Counted from the stretch's first letter, positions 46,599 to 56,344 are shown. The stretch: 64,000 nt of DNA from Paraliobacillus ryukyuensis (GCF_003315295.1 NZ_QNRI01000001.1:434001-498000), one strand, 5' to 3'. Notes: generated from the sequence alone by a model not told the origin. Numbers and translations: made by a program.

Positions 46599-47483
46599 TT
46601 ATTTTTTAACTTGACTCATTACTTCTTCAGCGAAGTTATCTTCTTTTTTCTCCATTCCTTCGCCCACTTCATAACGTGCAAATGTTTGAATAGTTGCACC
46701 TTTATCCGCTACTAATTTTTTGACTTTTTGATCTGGATCTTTAACAAAACCCTGTTCTAGCAAGCAAATTTCTTCGAAGAATTTACCTAAACGTCCTTCC
46801 ACCATTTTTTCAACGATGTTTTCAGGTTTGCCTTCATTTTTTGCTTGTGTTTTAAGCATTTCGCGTTCTTTTTCAACTTCATCTGTAGAGACAGCATCAC
46901 GAGACACATAACGTGGGTTAACTGCTGCAATATGCATTGCCACATCTTTAGCAAATGCTTCGTCTGTTGTTCCTTCAACAACAGTAAGTGAACCAATGTT
47001 ACCACCCATATGGATGTATGCACCAAATGCATCTTCGTCTGTTTTTTCTAAAAGAGTGAAACGACGTAGAGATAATTTTTCACCAATTTTTGCAATATTA
47101 GAATTAATATATGCTTCTAGAGTTTCACCTTCACCATGAAGTGGCTGTTGTAACGCTTCTTCAACTGTAGCAGGTTTTTGTGATAATAAATGTTGTGCGA
47201 TCTCTTCTAATAATGTTTTGAATTGATCGTTTTTTGTAACAAAGTCTGTTTCACAATTCATTTCTAGAAGTACAGCTGTATTGTTATCTACTGCAACATG
47301 AGCTGAACCTTCTGCAGCAATACGATCTGCTTTTTTGGCAGCTTTAGAGATTCCTTTTTCACGAAGAAAATCTACTGCTTTTTCCATATCACCATCTGTT
47401 TCAGTTAGTGCTTTTTTACAATCCATCATTCCGGCACCAGTTTTTTCACGTAATTCTTTAACCATTTGTGCTGTTACTGCCAT
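46599..47483 (-). CDS. tsf: Elongation factor Ts
   Basis: EF-Ts exchanges GDP for GTP on EF-Tu. The 294-residue protein has the N-terminal UBA-like domain with [19 protein letters not shown] (residues 8-26) and the [13 protein letters not shown] motif (about 73-85) that contacts EF-Tu. A core of two subdomains and a C-terminal module follow. AAAGGAGG precedes the ATG. It is downstream of rpsB with a terminator-like hairpin in between, which may set different levels of the two proteins. Confidence 0.97.
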   Translation of the reverse strand: MAVTAQMVKELREKTGAGMMDCKKALTETDGDMEKAVDFLREKGISKAAKKADRIAAEGSAHVAVDNNTAVLLEMNCETDFVTKNDQFKTLLEEIAQHLLSQKPATVEEALQQPLHGEGETLEAYINSNIAKIGEKLSLRRFTLLEKTDEDAFGAYIHMGGNIGSLTVVEGTTDEAFAKDVAMHIAAVNPRYVSRDAVSTDEVEKEREMLKTQAKNEGKPENIVEKMVEGRLGKFFEEICLLEQGFVKDPDQKVKKLVADKGATIQTFARYEVGEGMEKKEDNFAEEVMSQVKK

Positions 47484-47588
47484 TTTAGTTCCTCCTTTTA
47501 AGTATGTAGCGTGTTAATACTAATTGTTTTTAATATTTACTGTGTAATAAATACGTTTACTAGTAATTTGATTTTGTAATACTTTTTG

Positions 47589-47622
47589 AAAAAAGGTGAT
47601 AAAAGGTTCCCCTCTTATCACC
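47589..47622 (-). terminator. Hairpin terminator between rpsB and tsf
   Basis: GGTGATAA and TTATCACC form a perfect stem with a 12-base interior that contains AGG/CCT pairing, followed by TTTTTT on the minus strand. It lies about 15 bases past the rpsB stop and probably allows partial read-through to tsf. Confidence 0.85.
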
Positions 47623-47637
47623 TCCGCAACCCTTTTA

Positions 47638-48375
47638 TTATTCTTCTACAGTTTCTGCTGCTACTTCTTCAGTTCCTGCTTCTTCGGTTACTTCACCTTG
47701 TTTAGCTTCTAAAATGGCATCTGCCATTTTACCAGTTAACAATTTAACCGCACGGATAGCATCATCATTAGCCGGGATAACATAATCAATTTCATCCGGA
47801 TCACAATTTGTATCAACAATTCCAACGATAGGAATGTTCAATTTATGTGCTTCAGCTACAGCAATACGCTCTTTACGTGGATCAATGATGAATAATACAT
47901 CAGGGATTTGTTTCATTTCTTTAATCCCACCAAGAAACTTCACAAGACGTTCTTTCTCTTTAAGTAAACCTACTACTTCTTTTTTAGGTAATACATCAAA
48001 AGTTCCGTCTTCTTCCATACGCTCGATATCTTTCAAACGATTAATACGCTTACGAATTGTATCAAAGTTTGTCAATGTTCCACCTAACCAACGTTGGTTA
48101 ACAAAGAACATTCCTGAACGAATTGCCTCATCTTTTACAGACTCTTGTGCTTGTTTTTTCGTACCAACAAACAAAACGTTTCCGCCGTCTTCAGCAACTT
48201 GTTTAATAAAGTTGTATGCTTCATCAACCTTTTTCACTGTTTTTTGTAAGTCGATGATGTAAATGCCGTTTCTCTCCGTGAAGATATATCTCTTCATTTT
48301 TGGATTCCAACGGCGTGTTTGGTGACCAAAGTGTACACCAGCTTCCAATAGTTGTTTCATTGAAATAACTGCCAT
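47638..48375 (-). CDS. rpsB: 30S ribosomal protein S2
   Basis: S2 joins late in 30S assembly and binds S1-like sites and the 16S rRNA head. The 245-residue protein starts [20 protein letters not shown] and has [21 protein letters not shown], then [10 protein letters not shown] and the [33 protein letters not shown] region in blocks. The C-terminus is a Glu/Val-rich tail. It has its own promoter just past swrB and a 110-base leader. Confidence 0.97.
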   Translation of the reverse strand: MAVISMKQLLEAGVHFGHQTRRWNPKMKRYIFTERNGIYIIDLQKTVKKVDEAYNFIKQVAEDGGNVLFVGTKKQAQESVKDEAIRSGMFFVNQRWLGGTLTNFDTIRKRINRLKDIERMEEDGTFDVLPKKEVVGLLKEKERLVKFLGGIKEMKQIPDVLFIIDPRKERIAVAEAHKLNIPIVGIVDTNCDPDEIDYVIPANDDAIRAVKLLTGKMADAILEAKQGEVTEEAGTEEVAAETVEE

Positions 48376-48488
48376 TATTTTTTCCTCCTAAATTGGTTTT
48401 ATGCCTCCGCTTACTTCATTTTTACAGGAGGACTAAACTGAGCTTAGCACCACTCCTATAATCCATAAGCGTGTGTGATTAACACCAA
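48376..48488 (-). promoter_or_regulatory. rpsB leader RNA
   Basis: The transcript ahead of rpsB can fold AGGA...TCCT around an inner CTAAGCTCAGTTTAG stem-loop, then GGAGGCATAAAACC and the AGGAGG ribosome binding site. Ribosomal protein S2 leaders regulate rpsB in several bacteria; whether this one does is not shown. Confidence 0.35.
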
Positions 48489-48493
48489 AAGTA

Positions 48494-48522
48494 ACTATAT
48501 CATAAGCTACATTTGCAATCAA
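48494..48522 (-). promoter_or_regulatory. Sigma-A promoter of rpsB
   Basis: TTGATT (48517-48522) and TATAGT (48494-48499) are separated by 17 bases on the minus strand. The -35 lies only six bases past the swrB stop codon, marking the change from the flagellar operon to the translation operon. Confidence 0.7.
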
Positions 48523-48527
48523 GCAAT

Positions 48528-49058
48528 TTACATATTTTTTTGTTGAAATTTCACCATTAATTCAACTTCTGTTTTGCCACAGTCTAATTTTCTTGCAATA
48601 GATTCAATACTCTCACCTTTACTATACAAAGAAAGTACTTGTGCAGACAGTGAAGGGACAAATGTATCTTCTACTTGTTCTATACTAGGCGGTTGATAAT
48701 CGTTCGTGGCAGATTTTTGATTTGCCGACTTTTGACTATCGTCTTTTGAAAGAAATGAAGATGAATCTTCTCTATTTGTATCCTGCGAAGCAGAAGGTTT
48801 CTCTTCTGTTTTATTTTGAGTATAAAGGGGATGTTTAGTTTTTTGGTTGGGTTTATCTTCTAAAACTTCAATAAGTTTTTCGTTCTCTTCTCTTATTTCA
48901 ACTAAATAAACTGCTAGTAACTCTTGAATTTCTTTTCTCTGTTCTTCTTGTTGTTGTGACATTTCCTCTGCAGTAATCGTCCCATTCCTAACAGTCTTGA
49001 TATAGATAAATGTAATAATATGAATAATAAAACTAATAAAAAGTAGCAAATAAATCAT
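48528..49058 (-). CDS. swrB: SwrB/YlxL-like motility protein
   Basis: This 176-residue protein has one N-terminal transmembrane helix (about residues 2-20), a Gln/Glu-rich coiled coil (about 33-70) and a low-complexity Ser/Asp/Gln stretch. A C-terminal helix-turn-helix-like segment follows (VLSLYSKGESIESIARKLDCGKTEVELMVKF, last 35 residues). This layout and the position between sigD and rpsB match B. subtilis SwrB (YlxL), which promotes flagellar export assembly and swarming. Sequence identity is probably low, so the call leans on context. Confidence 0.8.
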   Translation of the reverse strand: MIYLLLFISFIIHIITFIYIKTVRNGTITAEEMSQQQEEQRKEIQELLAVYLVEIREENEKLIEVLEDKPNQKTKHPLYTQNKTEEKPSASQDTNREDSSSFLSKDDSQKSANQKSATNDYQPPSIEQVEDTFVPSLSAQVLSLYSKGESIESIARKLDCGKTEVELMVKFQQKNM

Positions 49059-49069
49059 ACATACCCCTC

Positions 49070-49372
49070 TTAACTATTAATATCAAATAGATACCCTAAA
49101 TAAGGATGCCGAATTTTTGGTTGTTGCGCTTGCTGTTCATTGTTTTTTTGCTCTGATAAAGAGGTTGGTCGGTTGTTTTTTTTGTTATTGGCTAACTTGT
49201 GATTTTCTTCTGAGTGATTAACGGTTTTACGTTTAATTTCTTCTTGTATTATTTGTTTACTAGCTAATGTGTCCTGGATGAATTGACCTCTTTGTTGGAT
49301 TTGCTCTTGAATTTTACTTGCATCTTGTACACGTGGTAAAGCGACTTGCATTTCTACAGCTTTCCAACTCAT
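49070..49372 (-). CDS. Uncharacterised small protein in the flagellar operon
   Basis: I do not recognise this 100-residue protein. It begins MSWKAVEMQVALPRVQDASK, continues with a helical Gln-rich region to about residue 50, then a polar Asn/Gln/Lys low-complexity segment, and ends with the ordered-looking IRHPYLGYLFDINS. AAGGAAGTG gives a reasonable ribosome binding site. It is 21 bp downstream of the fapA-like gene and 11 bp upstream of swrB, so it is surely part of the same transcript. A role in motility is likely from context only. Confidence 0.7.
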   Translation of the reverse strand: MSWKAVEMQVALPRVQDASKIQEQIQQRGQFIQDTLASKQIIQEEIKRKTVNHSEENHKLANNKKNNRPTSLSEQKNNEQQAQQPKIRHPYLGYLFDINS

Positions 49373-49393
49373 AAGTTCACTTCCTTCACATAA

Positions 49394-50767
49394 CTATAGT
49401 GTAGTAGTGATGATTTCTCCATCTTTCAAATACACTTGCGTAAATTTTTGCGGAACAGCAATCGTTTTTTCGTATTTACCAAAATGCAATATGGTGTTTG
49501 GATGTACTGTACCTTTTGCAATTAACCTTAATTCCGTCGCATCACTAACTTCAACCTTTAACTCTTCTAATTGCGCAGTTACTGACGCTAATTGTTGCTT
49601 TGTTTGGACCATTGAATTACGTTGTTTTAATAAAATCACACGTTCTTTAGCTGTCAGACCTTCTTGCGTGTCTTTCTTTTGTTTCAACATACTACCTAAA
49701 TTTTCTAACTTTTTAATATTTTCTACCAAAGATTCTTTCTCTTTAGTTAGTTGATTTTCAAGGTCATAGTCTCTTTGATTTATACCAATTGCGATTTCCG
49801 TTTTTGTATCCATTTGATTTCCAATATCTTTTACCTCAATTGATTTACCAGCTGAGCATGAGCCGCCAATGATATGACCTGTTTCACAATAGACGCTTCC
49901 TCTAGAGGTACAGTAACTTTGCAAAATGGACTGTTGTACGTATAGATCTTCACCTGCATCAATAATCGCTTGGTTTGCATAGCCAATTGTAATATTACCT
50001 CCTGCAATGAGCGTGCCTTTACGCAACCCCGCAATTCCTTCTGTAATCACAATATTTCCCTTCGCTTCAAGGTAAGCACCCTCAACTAAGCCATGAACAT
50101 GAATATCTCCTTCCGCTTCAACTCGATACCCAGATGGGACATTCCCCTTAATTACTATTGATCCAACAAAGTTAAGGTTTCCAGTTTCCAAACTAAGGTC
50201 TCCTGAAACCTCGTACGTATTAAAGACATTAATTGATCTATGTTTTATGCTGAGCTGTCCATCAATAGCAGCATAAAATGATAAATCTTCATCTTTAAAT
50301 ACTACATTTTTTCCGGGTTTTATACGCACCTGTTTTCCTGGCTTGGCTTTCAATTGCTGGTCATATATATTACGACCAGGTTTCCCTTCTGTTGGTTGTG
50401 TTATAATAGCGATTTTTTCACCTTGTCTTAAGGAAGGAATTTTTTTAATATCACGGAAATCTCTTTTTTCTTCTTGGTTCAACGTCTCTTTTTGTTCACA
50501 TACATAATCGATCCTACCATCTACACCATGAATAGGTTCGACTCCTTTGGCAATCATAATTGGACAAATATCATCTGGATTTTCTGATGCAACCTTTAAT
50601 AGCGCCTCGTTATCAATGCCGTACACTACGTTGTTATAAGCTAAAAAATCTGTTAACAGGGTATCAGATACTTCTATTTCTTCAGCTTCCACCTTTTTAG
50701 AATGAAGGGTTGCTGACATTTTATCTTTAGCTATTTCCAAACGAAACAATTCATCAAGTGATCCCAT
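49394..50767 (-). CDS. FapA/DUF342 family polymerising protein
   Basis: This 457-residue protein matches the FapA (DUF342) family. An N-terminal FapA_N region (to about residue 170) leads to a right-handed beta-helix of short hydrophobic repeats (about 175-310; GDIHVHGLVEGAYLEAKG and GNIVITEGIAG are typical rungs). A coiled coil covers about 325-400 and a beta tail follows. Such proteins are often encoded beside sigD or chemotaxis genes and are thought to influence cell surface or motility; a function is not established. AGGGGAATG precedes the ATG. It lies 27 bp downstream of sigD. Confidence 0.85.
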   Translation of the reverse strand: MGSLDELFRLEIAKDKMSATLHSKKVEAEEIEVSDTLLTDFLAYNNVVYGIDNEALLKVASENPDDICPIMIAKGVEPIHGVDGRIDYVCEQKETLNQEEKRDFRDIKKIPSLRQGEKIAIITQPTEGKPGRNIYDQQLKAKPGKQVRIKPGKNVVFKDEDLSFYAAIDGQLSIKHRSINVFNTYEVSGDLSLETGNLNFVGSIVIKGNVPSGYRVEAEGDIHVHGLVEGAYLEAKGNIVITEGIAGLRKGTLIAGGNITIGYANQAIIDAGEDLYVQQSILQSYCTSRGSVYCETGHIIGGSCSAGKSIEVKDIGNQMDTKTEIAIGINQRDYDLENQLTKEKESLVENIKKLENLGSMLKQKKDTQEGLTAKERVILLKQRNSMVQTKQQLASVTAQLEELKVEVSDATELRLIAKGTVHPNTILHFGKYEKTIAVPQKFTQVYLKDGEIITTTL

Positions 50768-50794
50768 TATACATTCCCCTTTAAACTACTAATA

Positions 50795-51562
50795 TTAAAC
50801 GGTTAAAGTCAGGGCTTTTTTTAATTTAAATATGGCCTGTTTATGTATCTGTGAAATTCTTGAAGTTGTCAGCTCTAATATTTGCCCGATCTCTGTAAAT
50901 GTTAATTCTTCTTTATAAAATAAACTGATGACCATTTGTTCATTTTCATTTAGTTGTTGAATGCTATTTACTAATTCCAAAACACGTTCAGTTGATAACA
51001 CCTTATCCTCTGGTGATGGATTACGTTGGTCAGGTATACTATAGCCAATTCCCTCTTTATGATCTTCGTTATTATCGCCAGCTTTTTCTTCAAGAGATAA
51101 CAAGTTAGAAAATAAGGAATCCTTTATAATCTCCTCTACCTCTCTCTTTTTTAAATTTAAGTAGGTAGCAATTTCTGTCGAGGTAGGTGCACGATGCAAT
51201 TGTTGTTCTAGGATGTGAATTGCTTGCTCAATTTTTTTTGTTTTATCTCTCGTTGACCTTGGTAACCAGTCTTCTTTTCTTAACCCATCAATAATTGCTC
51301 CTCGAATACGAAAAGAAGCATACGTATCAAATTTCAAATCTCTTTTTGGATCAAATTTATGCAATGCGTCATAAAGACCAAATAGCCCCAAACTTTTGAT
51401 ATCGTCTTTTTCAACATTCTTGGGCAAATGGATTGCAATTCGTTGCGCATGATAATGAACAAGATAAAGATAATGTTCCACAAGTTGATTTGCTATTTCA
51501 TTATCTTTATCTTGAGTCCATTGATCCCATAATCTATCTATAGCTGGGTTCGAAGTAGACAA
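50795..51562 (-). CDS. sigD: Flagellar sigma factor SigD (FliA/WhiG family)
   Basis: Sigma-D directs RNA polymerase to late flagellar, chemotaxis and autolysin genes. The 255-residue protein has region 2 with FGLYDALHKFDPKRDLKFDTYASFRIRGAIIDGLR (in blocks, about 57-95), region 3, and region 4 with LFYKEELTFTEIGQILELTTSRISQIH at the C-terminus. The start codon appears to be TTG with AGGTG six bases upstream; the nearby ATG is out of frame. It is near the end of the fla/che operon, as in B. subtilis, where distance from the promoter limits its amount. Confidence 0.95.
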   Translation of the reverse strand: MSTSNPAIDRLWDQWTQDKDNEIANQLVEHYLYLVHYHAQRIAIHLPKNVEKDDIKSLGLFGLYDALHKFDPKRDLKFDTYASFRIRGAIIDGLRKEDWLPRSTRDKTKKIEQAIHILEQQLHRAPTSTEIATYLNLKKREVEEIIKDSLFSNLLSLEEKAGDNNEDHKEGIGYSIPDQRNPSPEDKVLSTERVLELVNSIQQLNENEQMVISLFYKEELTFTEIGQILELTTSRISQIHKQAIFKLKKALTLTV

Positions 51563-51597
51563 TCATATCACCTATCCTAATTGGTTTAATAGTAAAT

Positions 51598-52098
51598 TTA
51601 GATTTCTGTTTCTCCTAAATTCACTGTCCTTATTTTTAACATTCCAGTTTCTAACACAAACTCTATTGTTCTCCCCTTGTTTCCTCCCACATCTTCAGCC
51701 ATAATAGGAATTCCATATTGCTGAAGTTGTTGTTTTACTGCTTCCTCATTGCGTTTTCCAATTCGTAATGTATCATTATTGGAATTAAAGGAGAACATTT
51801 GTGCGCCACCTGCTAACTTAGCTTTTAAAGCAAATTTTCTAGCACCACAAGCTAAGAGTTGGTCTACCAACAAGGGAATAGACGTATCTGCATATTTATG
51901 CTGGTTAAAATCTGTACTTTTTGAAAGAGACGAATCTGGAAGCATGACATGAGCCATGCCGGCTATTTTTTTACCTAAATCATATACCACAACACCTACA
52001 CATGAGCCTAAACCAGAAGTTCGTAAGTTATCCGGATCTTTTGCAAATTTTAAATCAGCTATACCTACTCTAATCACCTTTTTTTCTATTATTTCCAT
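51598..52098 (-). CDS. cheD: Chemoreceptor glutamine deamidase CheD
   Basis: CheD deamidates receptor glutamines and enhances CheC phosphatase. The 166-residue protein has the catalytic cysteine in TSGLGSCVGVVVYD (about residue 33) and the partner histidine in MAHVMLPDS (about 50). The KLAGGAQMF segment lies further on. Its ATG overlaps the cheC stop codon (TAATG), consistent with a CheC-CheD complex made in step. It lies 35 bp upstream of sigD. Confidence 0.95.
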   Translation of the reverse strand: MEIIEKKVIRVGIADLKFAKDPDNLRTSGLGSCVGVVVYDLGKKIAGMAHVMLPDSSLSKSTDFNQHKYADTSIPLLVDQLLACGARKFALKAKLAGGAQMFSFNSNNDTLRIGKRNEEAVKQQLQQYGIPIMAEDVGGNKGRTIEFVLETGMLKIRTVNLGETEI

Positions 52099-52730
52099 TA
52101 CTCAGGAACACCTAAACGTTCAAATATTTTTGAAAAAGATTCCGGATCGGGTAATAAAAAGAAATGTCCCTTAATTGGTGCACTATCACTGTCTTGCTCA
52201 TTAATGATTGTTTCGATAATAATGGCGTAATCACTCGCTTGAGACAACTCAATTAAACCTTGTGTTAGTATAGCAGCAGCCATGTCAATATGTAACTGCG
52301 GCACCGAAGGTTGAAGTAAAATTTGAATAAAATCAGATAATGCTGATAGATATGAACCTGCTAATATGTTTCCACACTCTTGCAAAGCTGAAAGACCAAT
52401 TTCATCCATATTAGGTTCTTGCATCGAAAATGATTTTATCCCGGTCATTTCTTGTACAAATGATTCCGCCTCGTCTGGTGCAAGTACAAAGAACATATTA
52501 CCGGGGGCCTGTCCTTCTATTCTTAAAAAAACGGAGACAATCAGCGTATCTGGACCTCCGACTAAATCCATCATTTCGTCAAATCCAACAATACGAACCG
52601 CTGGCACTTTCATATCCACTTTTCGATTCAAAAGAGAAGAAAGGGCTGTGGCAGCATTACCTGATCCAATATTACCTACTTCTTTTAAAGCGTCTAATTG
52701 ATATTCGCTTAATGATTCGATAAATGACAT
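52098..52730 (-). CDS. cheC: CheY-P phosphatase CheC
   Basis: CheC dephosphorylates CheY-P and participates in adaptation with CheD. The 210-residue protein has two copies of the E(x)2N phosphatase motif: LKEVGNIGSGNAATALS near residue 15-31 and LQECGNILAGSYLSALS near 116-132. Both look intact, as expected for true CheC rather than CheX. It is translationally coupled to cheD and lies 12 bp downstream of cheW. Confidence 0.95.
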   Translation of the reverse strand: MSFIESLSEYQLDALKEVGNIGSGNAATALSSLLNRKVDMKVPAVRIVGFDEMMDLVGGPDTLIVSVFLRIEGQAPGNMFFVLAPDEAESFVQEMTGIKSFSMQEPNMDEIGLSALQECGNILAGSYLSALSDFIQILLQPSVPQLHIDMAAAILTQGLIELSQASDYAIIIETIINEQDSDSAPIKGHFFLLPDPESFSKIFERLGVPE

Positions 52731-52741
52731 ACCATCACCCT

Positions 52742-53230
52742 CTAACTTTGTTTTTGATATAGATCACTCATACCTTTTGCGTTTAGTACCTTCTCCATAT
52801 CTAATAGGATTAATAATCTTTCGTCTAATTTGGCAACACCATGAATATAATCTACTTGAACCGATCCAATCACTTCTGGTGGCGGTTCAATTGCTTCTTT
52901 TGGAATATCGATCACATCATAAGCAGCGTCGACAATCAAGCCTACTTCCAATCCATTTACTTCTAGGATTATAATTCGAGTGCTATCAGTTTCAGTTACG
53001 GCATCAAAACCAAATCTGTCTCTTAAATCAACAATTGGTGTAACCACTCCACGAAGATTAAGTACACCTTTTACAAAACTAGCCGTTTGAGGTACACGAG
53101 TAATATGCATCATTCGCTCAATTGATCCGACATATTCTACTGGCAAGGCATATTCTTCTCCTTTTAAATCAAAAACAATGGATTTGATATATACAGTTTG
53201 TTCTTCTAAAGTCTCTTCACTACTCATCAT
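52742..53230 (-). CDS. cheW: Chemotaxis coupling protein CheW
   Basis: CheW links chemoreceptors to CheA. The 162-residue protein is a single CheW-like beta-barrel domain, with YALPVEYVGSIERMMHITRVPQ, VKGVLNLRGVVTPIVDLR and VDAAYDVIDIP as recognisable segments. A second ATG follows the first directly; GGGGG spacing slightly favours the second. It is 12 bp from cheA on one side and cheC on the other, in one transcript. Confidence 0.96.
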   Translation of the reverse strand: MMSSEETLEEQTVYIKSIVFDLKGEEYALPVEYVGSIERMMHITRVPQTASFVKGVLNLRGVVTPIVDLRDRFGFDAVTETDSTRIIILEVNGLEVGLIVDAAYDVIDIPKEAIEPPPEVIGSVQVDYIHGVAKLDERLLILLDMEKVLNAKGMSDLYQKQS

Positions 53231-53241
53231 AATACCCCCTT

Positions 53242-55266
53242 TTATTTAATTAATGCATTTGTATCAACAATTAAAGCTACTTGACCGTCTCCTAAAATAG
53301 TTGCACCTGATATTGCAAAGACATCTGACAAATAATCACCCAATGATTTAAGTACTACTTCCTGTTGTCCAATAAACGTATCTACCACTAAACCTGCCAT
53401 TTTGCCACCTTGTCGAATAAGCACGATGGAATAAAAATTATCATCATCTTTTTCTCCAGGAACTTCAAATATGTCATGTAAATTAATAAGTGGTACAACT
53501 TTACCTCTAAAGTCAATTACTTGTTTATTATGTGCGTGCATAATATCATTTTTATTGACAATTGCTGTTTCAATAATCGAAGAAAGTGGTATAGCATACT
53601 TTTCTTTTTGCACTTCAACTAATAGTACTGAAATAATGGATAAGGTTAATGGTAATTGAATAGAAAATAAAGAACCTTTACCAAATTCAGATTCAATACG
53701 AATGGATCCACCTAATGATTCGATCGTATTTTTAACTACATCTAGTCCAACACCACGACCAGATATATCTGAAATTTTATCTGCTGTAGAAAAACCACTT
53801 TCAAAAATTAATTGATTTATTTGAGAATCTGTTAAATTAGCTACTTGTTCTTCTGTAATAACACCATTTTCAATTGCTTTCTTAGCTACTTTATCACGGT
53901 TAATTCCTGCTCCATTATCGGAAATTTCAATAAAGACATGGTTTCCACTATGATAGGCATTTAATGTTAATGTTCCCTTTTCATCTTTTCCTTGTTGTTT
54001 TCTTTCTTCTGGGGTTTCAATACCATGATCCAAACCATTTCGGATTAAGTGAACTAACGGATCTCCAATTTCATCAATAACCGTACGATCTAGTTCTGTT
54101 TCTGCACCATAAATGACTAGATCAATCTGTTTATTTAAATCTTTAGCTAATTGACGTACCATTCTCGGGAATCGATTAAATACTTGATCAATAGGAACCA
54201 TTCGCATATTCAGAATAATATTTTGCAAATCACCGGAGATACGAGTCATGTGTTCTACAGTTTCTTGCAATTCGGTATCTTTCATAGTAGCAGATATTTG
54301 TTCCAAACGCCCACGATCAATCACTAATTCTTCAAATAGGTTCATTAAGGCATCTAATCGCTCGATGTTTACCCGAATTGTTTTACTTGTTACATGCGTA
54401 CTTTTCGTGTTAGTTTTATCATTTGCTGGTTCATTTTTTTGTTTAGAAGCAGATTTTTGTTCTTTAGACTGCTCTTCCTTTGAATCATTTGCTTGAATTT
54501 GATTAATATCAAATATCGAAATTTCAACTTTTTTAATTTCAGACACTTTCATAATTTTTTGTTCGATCGTATCTTGATCTTCCTTTGAAACTAAGAGTAC
54601 TGTGAAATCATTTTCGAATTTTTCTTCTTCTAATTCAGTAACAGTCGGTTCAGATTTAACAACTTCTCCCATCTGTTCTAATACTTCAAAAACCATATAA
54701 ACACGTGCAGCTTTTAATAAACAACCCTCTTCTAATTGCACATGAATTTTATAATTGAAAAAACCACTATCAGATGATTGTTGTAAAACGGTCGTTTCAA
54801 ATTGGTCAAGTGAACCAATATCAATGGTTTGTTGTGCATTGCTTGTGGTAGCGGCTGATTGTTCTGGTGCAGTATTAGAAATTACCTCACCTTGTTCAAT
54901 TGCTTCTAATTGAGCTACCAACTGAGAAACATCTTTTTTTCCATCTCCGCCATCAATAATATCAAAGACCATGGATTCTAAATTATCTACGGCATTAAAC
55001 ACCACATCTAAAATATCAGAATCTAACTCGATTTTATCATTTCTTATGGCATCTAAAACATTTTCCATTTTATGTGTTAGGTCAGCTAAATCTTGAAACC
55101 CCATTGTAGCTGACATACCTTTTAACGTATGCGCTGAACGGAAAATTTCATTCACCTTATCCATATTAGTTGGATCATTTTCAAGTTCTAATAGATGGTT
55201 GTTTAGGGATTGGATATGTTCTTTGCTTTCTTCAATAAAAACATCCAAATACTCATTCATTTCCAT
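53242..55266 (-). CDS. cheA: Chemotaxis sensor histidine kinase CheA
   Basis: CheA autophosphorylates and passes phosphate to CheY and CheB. From MEMNEYLDVFIEE the 674-residue protein has the Hpt domain with FRSAHTLKGMSATMGF (phosphorylated His46) and a CheY-binding P2 domain. A dimerisation domain follows, then an HATPase domain with HLIRNGLDHGIETPEER and GRGVGLDVVKNTIE, and a C-terminal CheW-like P5. I prefer this ATG, with GAGG eight bases upstream, over a GTG three codons earlier that overlaps it. An acidic Lys/Asn linker precedes P3. Confidence 0.96.
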   Translation of the reverse strand: MEMNEYLDVFIEESKEHIQSLNNHLLELENDPTNMDKVNEIFRSAHTLKGMSATMGFQDLADLTHKMENVLDAIRNDKIELDSDILDVVFNAVDNLESMVFDIIDGGDGKKDVSQLVAQLEAIEQGEVISNTAPEQSAATTSNAQQTIDIGSLDQFETTVLQQSSDSGFFNYKIHVQLEEGCLLKAARVYMVFEVLEQMGEVVKSEPTVTELEEEKFENDFTVLLVSKEDQDTIEQKIMKVSEIKKVEISIFDINQIQANDSKEEQSKEQKSASKQKNEPANDKTNTKSTHVTSKTIRVNIERLDALMNLFEELVIDRGRLEQISATMKDTELQETVEHMTRISGDLQNIILNMRMVPIDQVFNRFPRMVRQLAKDLNKQIDLVIYGAETELDRTVIDEIGDPLVHLIRNGLDHGIETPEERKQQGKDEKGTLTLNAYHSGNHVFIEISDNGAGINRDKVAKKAIENGVITEEQVANLTDSQINQLIFESGFSTADKISDISGRGVGLDVVKNTIESLGGSIRIESEFGKGSLFSIQLPLTLSIISVLLVEVQKEKYAIPLSSIIETAIVNKNDIMHAHNKQVIDFRGKVVPLINLHDIFEVPGEKDDDNFYSIVLIRQGGKMAGLVVDTFIGQQEVVLKSLGDYLSDVFAISGATILGDGQVALIVDTNALIK

Positions 55267-55276
55267 TTTATTCACC

Positions 55277-56338
55277 TCAGGCTTTGATTTGTTTAACGAG
55301 TGCGTTACTGATATCTGGTAATCTTACAACATGATCTACTAGTCTTGTTTTTTCAGCTGCTTGAGGCATGCCATAAACAACACAAGTTTCTTGAGATTCA
55401 GAGAATGCAACAGTATCTTGTTTCTTTTGTTTAACTGTAATTAAACCATTAGCACCATCAGCACCCATTCCAGTCATAATAACGGTATAGACTTGACGGG
55501 AAGATAATTCAGCTAAAGATTCAAATAAAACATCTACAGACGGTTGATGCCCATTTCTTGGCTCTTCTTTTGTTGTTCTAGCAATTAATTGATTTCCTCT
55601 TTGCTCTACCCTAAACTGCTTTCCACCAGGAGCAATATAAGCAGTGCCGTTTTGTAACACTTCCAGATCCTCTGCTTCTTTTACATTAATTTGAGACAGG
55701 TTGTCCAATCGTTTAGCCAATGAATTGGTAAAGCCCGCTGGCATATGTTGAACAATAACAATTGGAGCAGGGAATTCTTTTGGCAACTGGGTAACAACTT
55801 GTTGTAAAGCTCGTGGTCCACCAGTAGATGTACCAATACCAACTATCAGATTCGACTTGGTAACGTTTGATGCAACTCGTTGTGTATTCATCGGTATTAC
55901 AGGTTTTTTGATTTCTTTTTCAACTAATTTGTTTACATTTGCATTAACTGCTTGTAACACCTTTGTTCTAATTTCGGCTTCTTTGTCTCGAATGTTTAGT
56001 GAAATAGACCCAGAAGGTTTAGCAATAAAATCTACTGCTCCTAAAGTCATCGATTCTAATGTTTTTTCAGTTCCGTCCTGTGTAAGACTGGAAAGCATGA
56101 CAACAGGTGTAGGTTTTTCCACCATAATTTTTTGCAATGTTGTCATTCCGTCCATAATTGGCATTTCTACGTCTAATGTAATGACATCAGGCTGTAATTC
56201 ATGTAATTTTTCCAATGCATCTTTTCCATTCCGAGCAGTGGCGATTACATTCATTTTTGGGTGAGCATTAAGTATGTCGCTAATCATTTTGCGCATAAAC
56301 GCTGAATCATCAACTACTAATACATTTATTAGTCTCAT
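55277..56338 (-). CDS. cheB: Chemotaxis response regulator/methylesterase CheB
   Basis: CheB removes methyl groups from receptors once phosphorylated by CheA. The 353-residue protein has a receiver domain with the acidic pair VVDDSAFMRK at 8-17 and the phosphoacceptor Asp56 in TLDVEMPIMDG. A linker leads to the methylesterase domain with the catalytic serine in GIGTSTGGPRAL and histidine in IVQHMPAGFT. It lies between flhG and cheA, as in B. subtilis. Confidence 0.96.
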   Translation of the reverse strand: MRLINVLVVDDSAFMRKMISDILNAHPKMNVIATARNGKDALEKLHELQPDVITLDVEMPIMDGMTTLQKIMVEKPTPVVMLSSLTQDGTEKTLESMTLGAVDFIAKPSGSISLNIRDKEAEIRTKVLQAVNANVNKLVEKEIKKPVIPMNTQRVASNVTKSNLIVGIGTSTGGPRALQQVVTQLPKEFPAPIVIVQHMPAGFTNSLAKRLDNLSQINVKEAEDLEVLQNGTAYIAPGGKQFRVEQRGNQLIARTTKEEPRNGHQPSVDVLFESLAELSSRQVYTVIMTGMGADGANGLITVKQKKQDTVAFSESQETCVVYGMPQAAEKTRLVDHVVRLPDISNALVKQIKA

Positions 56339-56344
56339 AACTGT

